The position numbers were made by a program, and so were the translations under genes. Source: Bacteroides faecalis (lineage in GTDB: Bacteria; Bacteroidota; Bacteroidia; Bacteroidales; Bacteroidaceae). Taken from it: a stretch of DNA of 64,000 nt. The notes beneath the pieces are model-generated. The model made no database searches. It was not told the DNA's origin and saw only the letters and a list, made by a program, of their open reading frames with translations. This document shows positions 52,107 to 62,167 of this stretch, in pieces; within the stretch, counting starts at the first letter, position 1, and each line of letters starts with the position of its first letter. The stretch covers positions 1 to 64,000 of the forward strand of contig NZ_BHWB01000007.1 in NCBI RefSeq assembly GCF_003865075.1. Reading direction: 5' to 3'.

Positions 52107-54542
52107 ATGAAAGTAATGAAATTCGGCGGAACGTCCGTAGGTTCCGTGAACAGCATTTTAAGCGTAAAGAGAATTGTTGAGTCGGCAAGTGAGCCGGTAA
52201 TCGTAGTTGTGTCCGCATTAGGAGGCATCACTGACAAATTGATAAATACATCGAAGATGGCAGCAGCCGGGGATTCTGCTTATGAAGGTGAATTCCGTGA
52301 GATTGTTTATCGTCATGTGGAAATGATAAAGGAGGTTATTCCTGCCGGGGAAGGACAAGTGGCATTGCAACGTCAGATCGGTGAGTTGCTAAATGAATTA
52401 AAGGATATTTTCCAGGGGATTTATCTGATTAAGGACCTTTCGCCGAAGACTTCGGATACCATTGTCAGTTATGGTGAGCGTCTCTCTTCTATCATCGTTG
52501 CCGAATTGATTGACGAAGCTGAATGGTTTGACTCACGCACTTTTATTAAGACTGAAAAAAAACATAATAAGCATACTATCGACGCTGATCTGACTAATGA
52601 GTTGGTAAAGAAAGCTTTTCGCTCCATACCGAAAGTAGCTTTGGTGCCGGGATTTATTTCATCCGATAAAATGACGGGAGATGTGACGAACCTTGGTCGT
52701 GGTGGTTCGGATTATACGGCTGCTGTTATAGCTGCTGCGCTTGATGCGGATGCTTTAGAGATATGGACGGATGTGGATGGCTTTATGACTGCCGATCCGC
52801 GTGTCATTTCTACTGCTTATACAATTTCTGAATTGAGTTATGTAGAGGCTACCGAGCTTTGTAATTTTGGTGCTAAAGTAGTTTATCCACCTACTATTTA
52901 TCCGGTATGCCATAAGAATATTCCTATTTTAATTAAGAATACCTTCAATCCCGAAGGAGTAGGAACCATCATTAAACAAGAAGTATCCAATCCTCACAGC
53001 AAAGCTATTAAAGGTATTTCTTCTATCAATGATACTAGTTTGATTACTGTTCAGGGGCTCGGTATGGTAGGTGTGATCGGAGTCAATTACCGTATCTTTA
53101 AGGCTTTGGCAAAGAATGGTATTAGTGTATTCCTTGTTTCACAGGCTTCATCCGAGAATAGTACTTCTATTGGTGTTCGTAATGCTGATGCAGATCTGGC
53201 TTGCGAAGTATTGAATGAAGAGTTTGCTAAGGAAATAGAAATGGGTGAGATCTCACCCATTCTTGCTGAGAGAGATTTGGCAACAGTTGCTATCGTAGGT
53301 GAGAATATGAAACACACTCCGGGTATTGCAGGTAAACTGTTCGGAACATTGGGACGTAACGGTATTAATGTAATTGCTTGTGCACAAGGTGCTTCAGAAA
53401 CAAATATATCTTTTGTTGTTGATGGAAAATCATTGCGTAAATCGTTGAACGTTATTCATGATTCGTTCTTCTTGTCCGAATATCAGGTACTCAATCTGTT
53501 TATTTGTGGTATCGGAACAGTGGGAGGAAGTTTGGTGGAACAGATACGGTCTCAGCAAGAGAAATTGATGGTGGAAAACGGATTGAAGTTGCATGTTGTA
53601 GGTATTATAGATGCTACAAAGGCAATGTTCAGTCGTGCCGGTTTCGACCTGGCTAATTATCGTGAGATACTGAATGAGAAAGGAGAAGATAGTAATCTTC
53701 AAAGCATTCGTGATGAAGTGATTGGTATGAATATTTTTAATTCGGTATTTGTAGATTGTACGGCAAGTGCAGAGATTGCATCACTCTATAAGGACTTCCT
53801 GCAACATAATATATCTGTAGTAGCTGCCAATAAGATTGCTGCTTCTTCGGCTTACGATAATTATCGTGAATTGAAAACAATTGCTCGTCAGCGTGGAGTA
53901 AAATACTTGTTTGAAACAAACGTAGGCGCGGGACTTCCGATTATTAATACGATTAATGACCTGATTCATAGTGGTGATAAGATTCTGAAAATTGAAGCTG
54001 TACTATCGGGTACATTGAACTATATATTTAATAAAATCAGCGCTGATATTCCTTTTAGCCGTACGATAAAGATGGCACAGGAAGAACGATATTCTGAACC
54101 CGATCCACGTATTGATTTAAGTGGTAAGGATGTTATCCGTAAGCTAGTGATTCTGGCACGTGAAGCCGGATATCGTATTGAGCAGGAAGATGTTGAAAAG
54201 AATCTTTTTGTTCCGAATGATTTCTTTGATGGTACGTTAGAAGATTTCTGGAAGAAGGTTCCAAGTCTTGATGCTGATTTCGAGGCTCGTCGCCAGGTTT
54301 TGGAGAAAGAGCATAAACATTGGCGTTTTGTAGCTAAACTGGAGAATGGAAAAGCTTCTGTCGGTTTGCAGGAAGTAGACTCCAATCATCCGTTCTACGG
54401 ATTGGAAGGCAGTAACAATATTATTTTGCTTACTACAGAACGTTATAAAGAATATCCGATGATGATTCAAGGATACGGTGCCGGTGCTGGAGTAACGGCT
54501 GCCGGAGTATTTGCTGATATCATGAGTATCGCAAACGTCTAA
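52107..54542 (+). CDS. thrA: bifunctional aspartokinase / homoserine dehydrogenase
   Basis: 811 residues (E. coli ThrA 820). Residues 1-290: aspartokinase with MKVMKFGGTSVGS, NLGRGGSDYTAA and DPRV. Residues about 300-450: two ACT regulatory domains (TVQGLGMVGVIGVNYR; VAIVGENMKHTPGIAGKLF). Residues 465-811: homoserine dehydrogenase with LFICGIGTVGGSLVEQI, a KIAAS lysine and GAGAGVTAAGVFADI. It makes aspartyl-phosphate and later reduces the semialdehyde to homoserine. First structural gene of the thr operon, preceded by a leader peptide; likely inhibited by threonine through the ACT pair. Confidence 0.97.
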   Translation: MKVMKFGGTSVGSVNSILSVKRIVESASEPVIVVVSALGGITDKLINTSKMAAAGDSAYEGEFREIVYRHVEMIKEVIPAGEGQVALQRQIGELLNELKDIFQGIYLIKDLSPKTSDTIVSYGERLSSIIVAELIDEAEWFDSRTFIKTEKKHNKHTIDADLTNELVKKAFRSIPKVALVPGFISSDKMTGDVTNLGRGGSDYTAAVIAAALDADALEIWTDVDGFMTADPRVISTAYTISELSYVEATELCNFGAKVVYPPTIYPVCHKNIPILIKNTFNPEGVGTIIKQEVSNPHSKAIKGISSINDTSLITVQGLGMVGVIGVNYRIFKALAKNGISVFLVSQASSENSTSIGVRNADADLACEVLNEEFAKEIEMGEISPILAERDLATVAIVGENMKHTPGIAGKLFGTLGRNGINVIACAQGASETNISFVVDGKSLRKSLNVIHDSFFLSEYQVLNLFICGIGTVGGSLVEQIRSQQEKLMVENGLKLHVVGIIDATKAMFSRAGFDLANYREILNEKGEDSNLQSIRDEVIGMNIFNSVFVDCTASAEIASLYKDFLQHNISVVAANKIAASSAYDNYRELKTIARQRGVKYLFETNVGAGLPIINTINDLIHSGDKILKIEAVLSGTLNYIFNKISADIPFSRTIKMAQEERYSEPDPRIDLSGKDVIRKLVILAREAGYRIEQEDVEKNLFVPNDFFDGTLEDFWKKVPSLDADFEARRQVLEKEHKHWRFVAKLENGKASVGLQEVDSNHPFYGLEGSNNIILLTTERYKEYPMMIQGYGAGAGVTAAGVFADIMSIANV

Positions 54543-54571
54543 CATCATTCTTCATTCTTAATTAAGTAAAA

Positions 54572-55780
54572 GTGAAACATATTATTATATTGGGTGACGG
54601 GATGGCCGATTGGCCGGTGAAGTCATTAGGAGGAAAGACGCTCCTGCAATATGCGAAGACGCCTTACATGGATAAATTGGCCCGAATGGGGCGAAACGGG
54701 CGGTTGATGACTGTGGCCGAAGGATTTCATCCGGGTAGTGAAGTAGCTAATATGTCTGTATTGGGATATGATCTTCCGAAGGTATACGAAGGTCGCGGAC
54801 CATTAGAAGCGGCTAGTATTGGCATTGATCTACAACCGGGAGAGATGGCTATGCGTTGTAATCTGATTTGTGTGGAAGGGGATATTTTGAAGAATCACTC
54901 TTCCGGTCATATTTCTACGGAAGAAGCGGATATCTTAATTAAATATCTGCAAGAGAAGTTGGGAAATGACAAAGTGTGCTTTCATACAGGGGTGCAGTAT
55001 CGTCATTTGTTAGTGATTAAAGGAGGGAATAAAGAATTGGATTGTACACCTCCACATGATGTTCCATTGAAACCTTTTCGTCCGTTGATGGTAAAGCCTT
55101 TGGTTCCGGAGGCTAAGGAAACAGCAGACTTGATTAATGATTTGATTCTAAAGTCTCAGGAGCTGCTGAAAGATCATCCATTGAATAAGAAAAGGATAGC
55201 AGAAGGCAAAGATCCTGCAAACAGTATCTGGCCTTGGAGTCCTGGATATCGTCCGCAGATGTCTAAACTTTCCGAGACTTTTCCGCAGATAAAGAAAGGA
55301 GCTGTTATCTCAGCTGTGGATCTGATTAACGGAATTGGTTATTATGCCGGACTGCGTCGTATTACCGTAGAAGGTGCCACCGGACTCTATGATACGAATT
55401 ATGAGAATAAGGTTGCTGCTGCATTGGACGCTTTGAAGACAGATGATTTTGTTTATCTCCATATTGAAGCCAGCGATGAGGCTGGTCATGAGGGAGATAT
55501 CGACTTAAAACTTCTGACGATTGAGAATCTTGATAAACGTGCTGTTGGACCTATTTATGAAGCTGTAAAAGATTGGGACGAACCGGTAGCAATTGCTGTA
55601 TTACCCGATCATCCTACTCCTTGTGAACTTCGTACTCATACTGCTGAACCTGTCCCGTTCTTTATTTGGTATCCGGGAATTGAACCTGATGAAGTAGAGA
55701 CCTTTGACGAAGTGGCTGCTTGTAATGGTAGTTACGGGATTATGAAAGAAGACGAGTTTATAAAAGAATTTATGAAGTGA
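54572..55780 (+). CDS. ApgM-like alkaline-phosphatase-fold enzyme, probable homoserine kinase
   Basis: 402 residues from GTG 54572. MKHIIILGDGMADWPVKSLGGKTLLQYAKTP is the metal-binding start of 2,3-bisphosphoglycerate-independent phosphoglycerate mutase of the archaeal type (COG3635); PGSEVANMSVLGYD holds the catalytic Ser, and HIEASDEAGHEGD and PDHPTPCELRTHT the metal ligands. Mapping suggests a mutase, but it sits exactly where homoserine kinase (thrB) should be, between thrA and thrC, and no GHMP-type ThrB is seen. Such proteins have been proposed as non-homologous homoserine kinases in this phylum. So I infer that it phosphorylates homoserine. Confidence 0.85.
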   Translation: MKHIIILGDGMADWPVKSLGGKTLLQYAKTPYMDKLARMGRNGRLMTVAEGFHPGSEVANMSVLGYDLPKVYEGRGPLEAASIGIDLQPGEMAMRCNLICVEGDILKNHSSGHISTEEADILIKYLQEKLGNDKVCFHTGVQYRHLLVIKGGNKELDCTPPHDVPLKPFRPLMVKPLVPEAKETADLINDLILKSQELLKDHPLNKKRIAEGKDPANSIWPWSPGYRPQMSKLSETFPQIKKGAVISAVDLINGIGYYAGLRRITVEGATGLYDTNYENKVAAALDALKTDDFVYLHIEASDEAGHEGDIDLKLLTIENLDKRAVGPIYEAVKDWDEPVAIAVLPDHPTPCELRTHTAEPVPFFIWYPGIEPDEVETFDEVAACNGSYGIMKEDEFIKEFMK

Positions 55781-55868
55781 TTCACAGCGGGTTATGTAGA
55801 TTGTTTTTCAGATATTTGGTATCTGTGTAAATCTGTATAATTTGTGTTGAACTCTAAAATATAGTATA

Positions 55869-57170
55869 ATGAAATATTACAGTACAAATAAACAAGCACC
55901 GATGGCTTCATTACAAGAAGCTGTGGTGAAAGGACTTGCTGCCGACAGAGGACTTTTTATGCCTATGACTATAAAACCTCTTCCACAAGACTTTTATGAT
56001 ACAATTGATACATTGTCTTTTCAGGAAATCGCTTATCGGGTAGCCGATGCTTTCTTTGGTGAAGATATTCCGGCAGATGTTTTGAAGCAAATTGTATATG
56101 ATACGTTGAGCTTTGATATCCCTTTAGTGAAAGTAACGGAGAATATCTACTCATTAGAATTATTTCATGGACCGACACTTGCTTTCAAAGATGTAGGTGG
56201 TCGTTTCATGGCTCGTTTACTGGGTTATTTTATCAGGAAAGAAGGACAGAAAAATGTGAATGTATTAGTTGCTACTTCCGGTGATACGGGAAGTGCTGTG
56301 GCTAATGGTTTTCTGGGAGTAGAAGGAATTCATGTATATGTACTTTATCCAAAAGGAAAAGTTAGCGAGATTCAGGAAAAGCAATTTACTACATTAGGAC
56401 AAAATATCACAGCTCTTGAAGTAGATGGAACCTTCGATGATTGTCAAGCATTGGTGAAAGCTGCTTTTATGGATAAAGAACTGAACGAGCATTTATCTCT
56501 AACTTCGGCTAACTCCATCAATGTTGCCCGATTCCTGCCCCAGGCATTCTATTATTTCTATGCATACGCTCAGTTGAAACGTGTCGGAAAAGCTGATAAT
56601 GCTGTCATTTGTGTGCCTAGTGGAAACTTTGGTAATATCACTGCCGGTCTATTTGGCAAGAAAATGGGATTGCCTGTAAAACGCTTCATTGCTGCTAATA
56701 ATCGTAATGATATTTTCTATCAATATTTGCAAACGGGTGAATATAATCCTCGTCCGTCTGTTGTAACAATTGCAAATGCAATGGATGTGGGTGATCCTAG
56801 TAATTTTGCTCGCGTTCTTGATTTATACGGAAATTCTCATGCGGATATTACTGCTGAAATCTCTGGTACGACTTACAATGATGAGCAAATTCGTGAAACT
56901 GTGAAAACTACTTGGAAAGAACATCATTATCTGCTCGATCCTCATGGAGCTTGCGGATATCGCGCTCTGACAGAAGGACTGAAACCGGGAGAAACAGGAG
57001 TATTCCTTGAAACAGCTCATCCTGCCAAATTCCTTGAGACAGTCGAGGGTATCATTGGTGAAGCTGTAGAAATTCCTGCTAAATTACAGGCTTTTATGAA
57101 AGGAGAGAAGAAGAGTCTACCGATGAAAAAGGAGTTTGCGGATTTTAAGCAGTATTTGCTTTCTATCTGA
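55869..57170 (+). CDS. thrC: threonine synthase
   Basis: 433 residues. PLP lysine in HGPTLAFKDVGGRFMARLL near 105, phosphate/PLP cradle ATSGDTGSAVANGF near 137, and LTSANSINVARFLPQ, CVPSGNFGNITAG and a C-terminal LETAHPAKF. It converts O-phosphohomoserine to threonine. Last gene of the thr operon, 88 bp after the ApgM-like gene and followed by a long hairpin. Its length and motifs fit the yeast/enterobacterial ThrC group rather than the short plant type. Confidence 0.96.
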   Translation: MKYYSTNKQAPMASLQEAVVKGLAADRGLFMPMTIKPLPQDFYDTIDTLSFQEIAYRVADAFFGEDIPADVLKQIVYDTLSFDIPLVKVTENIYSLELFHGPTLAFKDVGGRFMARLLGYFIRKEGQKNVNVLVATSGDTGSAVANGFLGVEGIHVYVLYPKGKVSEIQEKQFTTLGQNITALEVDGTFDDCQALVKAAFMDKELNEHLSLTSANSINVARFLPQAFYYFYAYAQLKRVGKADNAVICVPSGNFGNITAGLFGKKMGLPVKRFIAANNRNDIFYQYLQTGEYNPRPSVVTIANAMDVGDPSNFARVLDLYGNSHADITAEISGTTYNDEQIRETVKTTWKEHHYLLDPHGACGYRALTEGLKPGETGVFLETAHPAKFLETVEGIIGEAVEIPAKLQAFMKGEKKSLPMKKEFADFKQYLLSI

Positions 57171-57201
57171 TAAAAGATATTGGTCGTATTTAGAAGAAAG
57201 C

Positions 57202-57250
57202 CCCCTTATTTTAGCCTTGTTTGATTTATGGAACAAAGTTAGATAAGGGG
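57202..57250 (+). terminator. long hairpin after thrC
   Basis: CCCCTTATTTTAGC (57202 onward) pairs with GTTAGATAAGGGG, and CTTGTT with GAACAAAG, giving a stem of about 20 bp with one mismatch. The T-run is weak (TTCTTCC), so it may act as an mRNA-stabilising or Rho-assisted end. Confidence 0.6.
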
Positions 57251-57335
57251 TTCTTCCAATTAAAAAGTTTGAATGTAATATTCTCAAAAGTAGAAATATG
57301 TCCAAAATGAGGACTTATTCAATATCTTCGATTTA

Positions 57336-60300
57336 TTAAAAGCTCTTTCTAAACACGCAGCGTAAAGTTCTATATGCAATAATTCTACCGAATTTGTTTT
57401 TGAAATATAATTGAGCTAATAAATCAGAGTTTGGCCCACTCCTATTTGTCATACAGTTTCTATACCAATTTTCAAAATAACTATCCGCCCAAAAATTCTC
57501 AAGATGAATTGAACTATTTATACTAGGCGTATCTATATAAAAACCCAGTTTTGGTTGTCTACTACCTTGATTCGATTCCACTGCTACCACTTGAAATTGT
57601 TCGTCATTATTTAAGGCTTCTTGATCTTCATATTGTGGATTAGGGCGAAATGTTAGTCTGTAGCTACTATAAGAACTTGTACCGTAAACATAGTATACGC
57701 CCGACGGCTCAAATACTATTGGTGTTGTAGCATCTATACTTAAATAGATCGGATCGTCTTTTATTCCCTCCGCATTAATTACTCTCATATATACTGTCAT
57801 TTTATTCGACTTTTCTAAAGGAGCAATGTTGAATGTTGAATTTAAAGATTGGCTCCAATCAGTACTACTTGTTCCTGTATCTTTTTTAATTTCCATTCAA
57901 ATAGTAAATACTTCAAGAAAGATTTTGCGTCAGGGTTTATGCATCTAGCACTCACAGTATAAGCCATATCAAGAGAACATTCTAGTACAAATGGGGGAAA
58001 TCCTACCATTATTTTTTTGTAGAATTTAGTTGTGATATTATTAATAACACAACTAGCTGTTATTGTAATGACACCATGTTTTTTCATCGTTAAGGTTCCC
58101 GAATTATCAATTGTGGCTACGGATTCATCAGAACTGCTCCAATTTATTTGGTAATTTTTAGTATTGTTTCGTATTCCATACTTGCTTCCGTTCATTGCTA
58201 CATGTGGTCCATCTATCGTTACTTTCATTTGTTCCATTAACCAATCGAGCATGGTTGGTTCAAATGATGTATGATATGTCGAACCATCCGTAATATAAAA
58301 GGCATCAAACGGAGTGTGTTTCGGAGCCTGTGGCGGAAAATCCATCAGGTATTTTTTTTCATAATCACTTTGCATAAGATCAATTTTACCTTCACCAATA
58401 TCTAGCGAACTAACTGTGGGAATAAACATCATCTTGTTATTAAATGAAGTTTTCAAGTTGTATTTTCCAAAGATCTCCATAATATCGCCACTATCATCTT
58501 TGGTCCCAGAATCCTGACCCGGTACTGCGTAGTATGAGCCTGGCATATAATCATAACGCATCATGTTAGAAGGATAGGATTTTTGATATGAAAAAATAGT
58601 CCTTCCTATTTTTATAATCCACAAAAATTTCTTAACATAACGGAGACGCATATAACAGATAGGGTTCGTTCCAGAAGGAGAATTTGCTTCAAAATGTACA
58701 TCAAGAGTGGAGCTTCCCGGAAGCCCTCCTAAAACAAATATTCTCCAATCATCAAAAATCAAGCCTGGCATTAGCATGAAAGGCGTGAAAGCCTTAAGCA
58801 AAAACTCACCTAAAAATGATGTAGACGCATTACCGTCCACATAAATGTAAGACTTAGGATTACTAACTGTTACAACGGGAGTCTGTCCATTACTAATACT
58901 TACAATCCTCATTTTATAACCATTGTCTCCTTGCGGATATCCTATCTGAGATAGCTCGCGCTGCCACGCATTGTGGACTGAATTATCAACATCGCCATTG
59001 CTATTTACAAAATTGATAAGCATTTGTTTGGCGGCATCACTATAAAGAATCGGAGCTAACTTCGACTTAACATCACCAAAATCCAATCTCCCAAAGATTT
59101 TATTCTCATAATAAAAACTTAAAAGGCCATTCATTCCTTGCAATATACCTATGGGAATATGAGCACCAAGATGCGGAGTATCCTGGAAAAACAAGAGAGA
59201 GGTATCGTGAATTTTGCCTTGGTTCTCCATCTCCTTTAATCCATATCTAGCAATTAGGCCTCCCATACTTTGAGCAAAAACGATGTTCTTCTCCGTACAA
59301 CCTTCTTGAATTTTCCTCTCATTTATTATTTCCATAGCACGTTCAAACAATCTTGCATTTGCCTGAATACTACATTTACAGTCAAATAAATCAATATAAA
59401 TAATGTCGTATTCACTTGTAAGTTTATAGTATGCAGAATATCTATCTTGCATATATGTTACAAATGTTTTTAAATTGGTAGTCCCATATTTTATATCTCC
59501 GCGGTATGCTTCTTCCTTTTTCACAAGTTCGATAGGGTCAAATCCTTCCATAATAATAAAAGGTTTCTTTATCTTTTTTTCGGTGTTTGCAGCAAATAAA
59601 TAGGAGATTCGTCCTTTGGTTATTATACCATTATAGGGTAAGGTTACCTCAAAATCTTTCGTTTCATCAGGTTCTATCACACCATCTTTTATTGCTCTCG
59701 TTGAAATTTCTGCATCAGAAATGATTTTCGCCAAGCTGTGGCTATATAAACAGTAACCATTCGAAAGTTTTGCTCTCATTTTCAAATGTTTGACTCCACC
59801 ACTACTATAAGTTACAGAATGACTTCCTCCTTTTGTTATAAGTATATAACCTCTACCGTCATCTGCATCAAACTCAACACTACTTGCTGTAATATTGCTC
59901 TTCCAAATAGTAGCAGGGAAAGAATAGGTAATGGTACTACCATATAATGTGCTATCTTGAACAGAAAATCCTAATGTATATCCTGTAGCATAAGGATTTT
60001 GCCAAACGCCATTGATTACATTATCGAATACCTGCTCATTTTCATATCTAATAAGGTTATTGGTTAAAGCATCTTCCTTAATATATGAATATTGATACAG
60101 AACAATTCCCATAACACCTTTACCTTTTTCATTAAGGGCATATTGTGCTGCTAATACTTCTTCAGCATCAAAAGGTTTTATTCCTACAGCAGAAGAACGG
60201 ATAGTTCTCAATAGATTCTCATAACCGACTTTATTTACATAATTGCTATCATTAAGTTCTTTACCATTATATATATCCAGATCAGCCAATTCGAAAGCAT

Positions 60301-60451
60301 AATCACGCAATAAACCATGGGGAACTTTAGTCTTATCAAGATGTTGGAACATTTTATCTAACCAGCTTCTTACTTCTGGATTATCCTCTACCGATTGCGC
60401 CCATATCGGAAAAGATACGAGGCAGCATATAAAAAATATAATATTTCTCAT
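57336..60451 (-). pseudogene. secreted lipase-like alpha/beta hydrolase with Ig-like domains, frameshifted
   Basis: The main frame (57842-60451, 869 aa) has a signal peptide ending PIWAQ and an alpha/beta-hydrolase part with KKPFIIMEGFDPIE near 295 and the nucleophile elbow FAQSMGGLIARYG (GxSxG-like, here Q-S-M-G-G) near 393, then a BIG2-type Ig domain (NWSSSDESVATIDNSGTLTMKKHG). It ends abruptly after FEWKLKKIQEQVV. A second frame (57336-57896, 186 aa) begins MEIKKDTGTSSTDWSQS and continues the next Ig-like domain. One base added at about 57885-57895 joins them as FEW(E/K)IKKDTGTSS, a protein of about 1036 residues. So a single-base loss in a GG/AAA tract splits the gene. It is the third gene of a leftward operon. 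Confidence 0.78.
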
Positions 60452-60463
60452 AAGTGTGGTAAT

Positions 60464-61159
60464 TTAATATATAATGTCAGTATCAAATAAGAATTCCTTT
60501 CCGTAATAAGTCCTATCTTTTTCTACTAATAGAGCTTCAAATTTGCCATTAGTTACTGATGCCTTATATGTAGCTTCGGGTACATCCTTGCTTACACCTG
60601 ATGCCTCAAACTCAAACAAACCCGCCAGTTCGTTTTTCTTGACGTCTATTTTAGTAAATTCAATATAGCCACTAGTTGTAGTATTCGTTCTTAACGTTAT
60701 CCTTTTTTTTCTAATTTCTTTAGGTATCAAAGAAGTGTCTGCACATTGATAGAGATAAGGATCAACTCCAACTGTTGCAACGTAAAAATCATCTTCAAAA
60801 CCATAGATCTTTGTATTATCAACTTCTTTTCTGAAGTAATACTTTTCTCCTATTATTGGTAAATTTTTCTGAGCAAAAGATATTTTGAGATCAAATCGTT
60901 TACCATCTTTGGAATCCATATATTTACTAATATTAAAAGTAAAAATATCATCTTTAGAACTATATGAATAATTCATGTGAAATGTCGGCGGAACTTCAAA
61001 AGCTTTACTCAATCCTTCACTTCTTACAAATTCACCATTAATATAGCATTCCACGAAACTTTTATTTTTAAACACCGCATCATAGACTTCTTTTTCACAC
61101 TTGCTAAACGTCGTAGTAAAAAAGATAATCAGAATAAATATAGAATATTTGATTTTCAT
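60464..61159 (-). CDS. hypothetical lipoprotein of the lipase operon
   Basis: 231 residues; hydrophobic N-terminus MKIKYSIFILIIFFTTTFSKC, with a weak lipobox (TFSKC) that suggests a lipoprotein. Mature part beta-rich (FVECYINGEFVRSEG ... YYFRKEVDNTKIYG ... GYIEFTKIDVKKNELAGLFEFEAS), like small Bacteroides DUF5025-type proteins, but I cannot assign a family. The start overlaps the upstream stop as ATGA and the stop is 12 bp before the lipase start. Confidence 0.72.
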   Translation of the reverse strand: MKIKYSIFILIIFFTTTFSKCEKEVYDAVFKNKSFVECYINGEFVRSEGLSKAFEVPPTFHMNYSYSSKDDIFTFNISKYMDSKDGKRFDLKISFAQKNLPIIGEKYYFRKEVDNTKIYGFEDDFYVATVGVDPYLYQCADTSLIPKEIRKKRITLRTNTTTSGYIEFTKIDVKKNELAGLFEFEASGVSKDVPEATYKASVTNGKFEALLVEKDRTYYGKEFLFDTDIIY

Positions 61160-61476
61160 TGTAGTGTATTTAATTCATTTACTAATTGAGTATAGACATT
61201 ATATAAGCTATCCGGAATATTCAGATCCACAGCTTCTTCCGCACTTAGATTCAGTATATAAACCGAGTCTTGATAAATGATCTGGTCCATTAGCATATTT
61301 TCAACATTAGATTGATTTTGATGTTTGTATTCATCAGAAGTAGTGTCAACTGCCCTAGTTGTAGATACCGTAGGTGTAACTTTGGGTTGTTCCTCTATTA
61401 TTTCAACGTCTTTGCAAGAAAATAAGATCAATAGAAAAAATGCAGGGAATAGTTTTAATTTGGTTTTTGTTTTCAT
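61156..61476 (-). CDS. short lipoprotein heading the lipase operon
   Basis: 106 residues; lipobox LILFSC followed by KDVEIIEEQ, an acidic start like the surface-export signal of Bacteroidetes. Then a Thr/Ser-rich linker and a small helical domain (NVENMLMDQIIYQDSVYILNLSAEEAV). Unknown function. Its stop overlaps the next start (ATGA), so the three genes are translationally linked. AT-rich compared with the core genes. Confidence 0.72.
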   Translation of the reverse strand: MKTKTKLKLFPAFFLLILFSCKDVEIIEEQPKVTPTVSTTRAVDTTSDEYKHQNQSNVENMLMDQIIYQDSVYILNLSAEEAVDLNIPDSLYNVYTQLVNELNTLQ

Positions 61477-61946
61477 AAAGCATTGTTTTTTATATGGTTA
61501 AACAATATTTGAAAGACAAAACATAAGATCTTATAGTTAAGTTTTCTTTGAAAAAATGAATATATAATAAAGGTAAACTATATTTTTTATATAAACAAGC
61601 TATTGCCAATATTTTTTTGTGTGTATAATTAAATAATATGATTTTATAAGAATAGTATCTTGTTTATTTATATTGTGCAAATTTTATATTTGATTCAATA
61701 TCTAAAAAGTACAAATAGTTTTGATCGTTTGGTTTTAGTATTATCTTTTTAGTTATTTCTTTTGGATTAGAATAGATATAGGTAGTGCAAACTTTTTTAA
61801 TTTATACATTATTCCTGTTTATAAATGGATAAAATAGCATATTGCGAATGAACTAAATATAATCTAGCAACAATTAATTGTTTTCGATATTATATTTAAC
61901 TCTTTCCTCTGCATGAATTATTTTTCTTGTTACCTAATTATTTTTC
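61477..61946. other. 470-bp AT-rich spacer without recognised genes
   Basis: Very AT-rich and full of stops in all frames; no tRNA, protein frame or promoter of consensus type found. It may contain the promoter of the lipase operon near its left edge. Confidence 0.5.
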
Positions 61947-62008
61947 GTTCCACTATAGTGGAACTAGCGCCCTACTATAATAGAACTATCGTTCCACTAT
62001 AGTGGAAC
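61947..62008. repeat. three tandem 18-bp palindromes at a 22-bp period
   Basis: Units at 61947 and 61991 are identical and perfect: GTTCCACTATAGTGGAAC. The middle unit, 61969, is GCCCTACTATAATAGAAC. Spacers are TAGC and TATC. The geometry (18 bp + 4 bp) equals that of the array at 32111, but the sequence is unrelated. Confidence 0.8.
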
Positions 62009-62167
62009 GGAAAATGGTCAGGCAATGAAGTACTTACGGAGTGCAAAACGACGATTTAAAAGTAACGATGCGGCTCCTTAATTGTTACAACTCATTTTTA
62101 CTTAGTGTGTAATGTGTTGAAAATAAGATATTAATGATAAAAAGCTTAATGCTCTTTATTAATCTTA

